A stretch of 64,000 nt of DNA from Marinobacter caseinilyticus (GTDB lineage: Bacteria > Pseudomonadota > Gammaproteobacteria > Pseudomonadales > Oleiphilaceae), in the NCBI RefSeq assembly GCF_011074955.1, contig NZ_WUQJ01000031.1, forward strand, positions 186,001 through 250,000. Direction: 5' to 3'. This document shows, piece after piece, positions 61,789-64,000 of this stretch (within the stretch, counting starts at the first letter, position 1; each line of letters opens with the position of its first letter). The position numbers were made by a program, and so were the translations under genes. Below the pieces are notes generated by a model. The model saw only the letters and a list, made by a program, of their open reading frames with translations, did not search any database and had not been told where the DNA came from.

Positions 61789-63201
61789 TCAGCTCCGGGA
61801 CGCGGGCGCAAAGTAAAACAGCCGCAGGCCCAGCAACACACTGGCCGATGCCAGGCCACTGGTCAGCCCGATCCAGAATCCGGCGGCCCCCATGGCCGGC
61901 ACCAGCCAGTTCTCGAAGGTCAGTACATACCCCAGCGGCATCCCCAGCACCCAAAACGAAAACAGCATGATCAGCATGGGCAGGCGAGTGTCCTTATAAC
62001 CCCGCAAGGCACTGATGCACGTGACCTGAATCACATCCGCAATCTGGAAAAACGCCGCGAACACCAAAAGTGAAACCGTGACCCTCTGTACCGCAGGATC
62101 GCTGGTGTAGAGGCGGGCAATGGGGTCGGCATACGCAAACAGCGCAGTGGCGAACACCAACGCCACCGCAGCGGCCAGGATCAGAGAGCTGCGGGATAAC
62201 AGGCGCGCAGTGTCCGGTGCCCGCGCGCCGACCAGGAAGCTGACCCGCAGGGTCAGTGCCATACCGATGCTCAGCGGCAGCATGAACAGCAGCGAAACCA
62301 CGTTGAGGGCTATTTGATGACCGGCCACCACCACTGGCCCCAACGGCGCCAGAAACAGGGCAATCACTGAAAACATGCTGGCCTCGACAAAGATGGTAAA
62401 GCCGATGGGTACGCCGAGTCGCAGAATGGTGCCAATGCTCTGGATTTCAGGCCTTGCGCGTTCGGCGATCAGGTGAAAGCGCTGATAGGCCGCGCTGCGG
62501 TTCAGGTAAACCAGCAACGCGGCGACGGCCACCGCGTTCGAGATTGAGGTGGCCCAGCCACAGCCAATGCCCCCCATGGCGGGCAGCCCCAGTTTGCCGT
62601 AAATAAAAATGTAGTTGAGTGGTAAATTGATGAGCGTGCCCAGTACCGAGAACACCATGATGACCTTGGTGTGGCCCAGACCGTCGGTCAGGCCCCGAAG
62701 TGCAGCCATGAGCAGCATCGCCGGCACGCCCCAGGCAAAGGCATCCAGGTAGCCCTGGGTAATGCGCGCGGTATTGATCTCCAGGTTCAGGGTGTCCAGC
62801 ACGGGCCGCACGTTCAATAACAGCAGGACCATCAGCACGGTGGCACCGGCGCCAATGTATATCCCCTGCCAGGTGGCTGGCATGATACGACTGAATTCGC
62901 GGCCGCCACGATAGCCGGAGATAATCGGCTGTAAGGCGCTGAGAATGCCCATGAACAGCAGAAACAGCGGCATCCACAGACTGCTGCCGATGCCAACGGC
63001 GGCCAGGTCCTCGGCGCTGGCGTGGCCTGCCATCACGGTGTCGATGACACCGTTGGCCATCTGTGCCACTTGCGCAATCAAAATGGGCCCGCCGAGCAAC
63101 CCCAGGGTTTTCCACTCCGACAGCGTGCGTTGCCACAGAGGCTGGCGGGGTTCGGGTATGGGTTGGTGTGTCTCGTCCAAGGTCAGTGCCTGTGTTCGCA
63201 A
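61789..63201 (-). CDS. MATE-family multidrug efflux pump
   Basis: A membrane protein of about 470 residues with twelve helices in two homologous halves, of the NorM/DinF group: NGVIDTVMAGHASAEDLAAV near the N-terminus and a matching MLPLSIGMALTLRVSFLVGA in the second half. Na+ or H+ driven export of cationic drugs is the usual role. The listed start is TTG 63201 with no clear ribosome site; the true start may be a few codons away, but must lie before WQRTLSEWKTLGLLGGPILI. The substrate is unknown. Confidence 0.88.
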   Translation of the reverse strand: MRTQALTLDETHQPIPEPRQPLWQRTLSEWKTLGLLGGPILIAQVAQMANGVIDTVMAGHASAEDLAAVGIGSSLWMPLFLLFMGILSALQPIISGYRGGREFSRIMPATWQGIYIGAGATVLMVLLLLNVRPVLDTLNLEINTARITQGYLDAFAWGVPAMLLMAALRGLTDGLGHTKVIMVFSVLGTLINLPLNYIFIYGKLGLPAMGGIGCGWATSISNAVAVAALLVYLNRSAAYQRFHLIAERARPEIQSIGTILRLGVPIGFTIFVEASMFSVIALFLAPLGPVVVAGHQIALNVVSLLFMLPLSIGMALTLRVSFLVGARAPDTARLLSRSSLILAAAVALVFATALFAYADPIARLYTSDPAVQRVTVSLLVFAAFFQIADVIQVTCISALRGYKDTRLPMLIMLFSFWVLGMPLGYVLTFENWLVPAMGAAGFWIGLTSGLASASVLLGLRLFYFAPASRS

Positions 63202-63459
63202 AGGAAAAGTCGGCCAGTCTAACGGAGCCTCGGCGCGATTGGATCAGGGCATGCCCTGATTGTCCAGGCGGTGGCGTAGCCACGGTCGTAGGTCGGAACT
63301 CGCCTCCGCATGCCCCCAACGAGGTTGTGATGGTTTTGTGATACTTGTGGTACACACTGTTTAAGGTTGCGTTATACCTCCGTGAGCCCAGGCGTCCACT
63401 GTTGCACCTGAAGCCTGCAACATCCAATGCAGGTCCAACACGAATGCACGGAGAAACGT

Positions 63460-63762
63460 ATGCTAATGGTTACTCGAATGGTATTTACCGCAGCCCTGAC
63501 CGTCGCCACCATGGGGATTGGTCCGGTCCACGCGGATGAGATGAAATCGTCTGACAGCATGTCGCAGGCTTCCATGAAGCAAGACGGCATGAAAGACGAC
63601 GCCATGATGCACAAGGACATGAAAAAAGACGGTATGAAAGACCATGGCATGAAGGATGACGCCATGGAGCATAAGGCCATGAAGCAAGATGCGATGGAAA
63701 AACAGACTATGATGGAAGAGGGCATGGCCGCTGACGCAATGAAGAAAGACACCCAGGAATAA
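63460..63762 (+). CDS. pentapeptide MXKDX-repeat protein
   Basis: A 100-residue exported protein; ATG 63460 follows GGAGAAACGT. Signal peptide TRMVFTAALTVATMGIGPVH with cleavage near VHA-DEM. The mature part is a simple repeat built on MKxDxM units, such as MKDDAMMHKDMKKDGMKDHG and MKDDAMEHKAMKQDAMEKQT, about one residue in four being Met and no Cys. The family is known by name (MXKDX repeat) but not by function; Met-rich repeats in periplasmic proteins often bind Cu(I), so copper handling is one guess. A two-component regulator gene starts 85 bases further on. Confidence 0.85.
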   Translation: MLMVTRMVFTAALTVATMGIGPVHADEMKSSDSMSQASMKQDGMKDDAMMHKDMKKDGMKDHGMKDDAMEHKAMKQDAMEKQTMMEEGMAADAMKKDTQE

Positions 63763-63847
63763 GCCGATACCGGCTGTCCTGTCAGGCGCCCGCCCTTGAA
63801 TCCGGCGGGCGGCCTGGCGGGCACCGATCACGACACATCGAGAGTCT

Positions 63848-64000
63848 ATGACACGCACCGTACTCATAATTGAAGACAACCCCGGCATCGCCCAGCTCGT
63901 TCGTATGCATGTGGAGGATCTGGGGTGTTTGGTGGAGGTCGCCGACCGGGGTGATACCGGCCTGGCACGCTATCGTCAGGGTGGCATTGACCTGGTGGTA
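63848..64000 (+). CDS. response regulator, receiver domain (partial at window end)
   Basis: The frame from ATG 63848 runs to the window edge (51 codons): TRTVLIIEDNPGIAQLVRMH, then VEDLGCLVEVADRGDTGLAR and YRQGGIDLVV. This is the start of a CheY-like receiver; the acidic pair IEDN is in place and the strand GIDLVV leads towards the phospho-acceptor Asp, which falls beyond the end. The start of an OmpR-type two-component regulator is the most likely interpretation. It lies downstream of the MXKDX gene. Confidence 0.85.
   Translation, partial: MTRTVLIIEDNPGIAQLVRMHVEDLGCLVEVADRGDTGLARYRQGGIDLVV

Overview
The window reads as chromosome from a free-living, probably marine, gammaproteobacterium of about 58-60% GC (an Oceanospirillales or Alteromonadales relative by gene content; not provable from this sequence). 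Genes are dense, mostly with Shine-Dalgarno sites. I see no rRNA, tRNA, prophage, integrase or CRISPR array. The only mobile-looking DNA is one MITE-like element.

Layout. 1-7.4 kb: end of an SDR gene, a membrane diguanylate cyclase, a RIO-type kinase, an MHYT protein, an SDR, a DJ-1/PfpI protein, two spondin-domain proteins and a decayed AraC-family tail. 7.4-18.9 kb: a complete assimilatory nitrate/nitrite island: nirD, nirB and a NasC-like reductase; the nitrate ABC transporter nrtA-nrtB-nrtD; and, divergently, nasA. 18.9-31.2 kb: a SprT-like gene, then an iron-uptake block with TonB-dependent receptor, FhuF-like reductase, fhuB-fhuD-fhuC, an ABC exporter and an exbB-exbD-exbD-tonB operon; three Fur-box-like palindromes lie before it. 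31.3-39.5 kb: Cache/PAS/GGDEF sensor, EamA and TSUP transporters, lytic transglycosylase, glutathione peroxidase, amidase and an orphan. 39.6-45.2 kb: a six-gene module (HupE/UreJ, TPR protein, small lipoprotein, DUF4331, ECF sigma, anti-sigma). 45.3-64 kb: HDOD-GAF protein, metNIQ, 1-Cys peroxiredoxin, glyoxalase I, GAF/degenerate-GGDEF, CBS, S-formylglutathione hydrolase, DUF6279 lipoprotein, DCC thioredoxin-like protein, quinone oxidoreductase, second DJ-1 protein, TapT, degenerate HD-GYP, thioesterase, diguanylate cyclase, MATE pump, MXKDX repeat protein and a truncated response regulator.

The most interesting signal is regulatory. All three nitrogen transcription units have a GG-N10-GC sigma-54 promoter followed by a leader with a terminator whose 5' arm overlaps an alternative hairpin. 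The nasC-nirBD leader has two hairpins with hexanucleotide loops AUGGAU and AUUGGC, fitting the A1/G4 pattern of ANTAR (NasR/NasT) RNA targets; the nrt leader repeats the AUUGGC loop. This suggests one nitrate-responsive antitermination circuit over the whole pathway, although no ANTAR gene lies in the window.

Other points of note: the DUF4331/HupE/ECF module, a second ExbD with Asn at the usual proton-carrying Asp, a 24-copy hexanucleotide tract encoding the Glu-Pro stalk of TonB, two intergenic tandem-repeat arrays, strong U-less hairpins at several gene ends, a candidate small RNA behind metQ, and many cyclic-di-GMP proteins of which several are catalytically degenerate.
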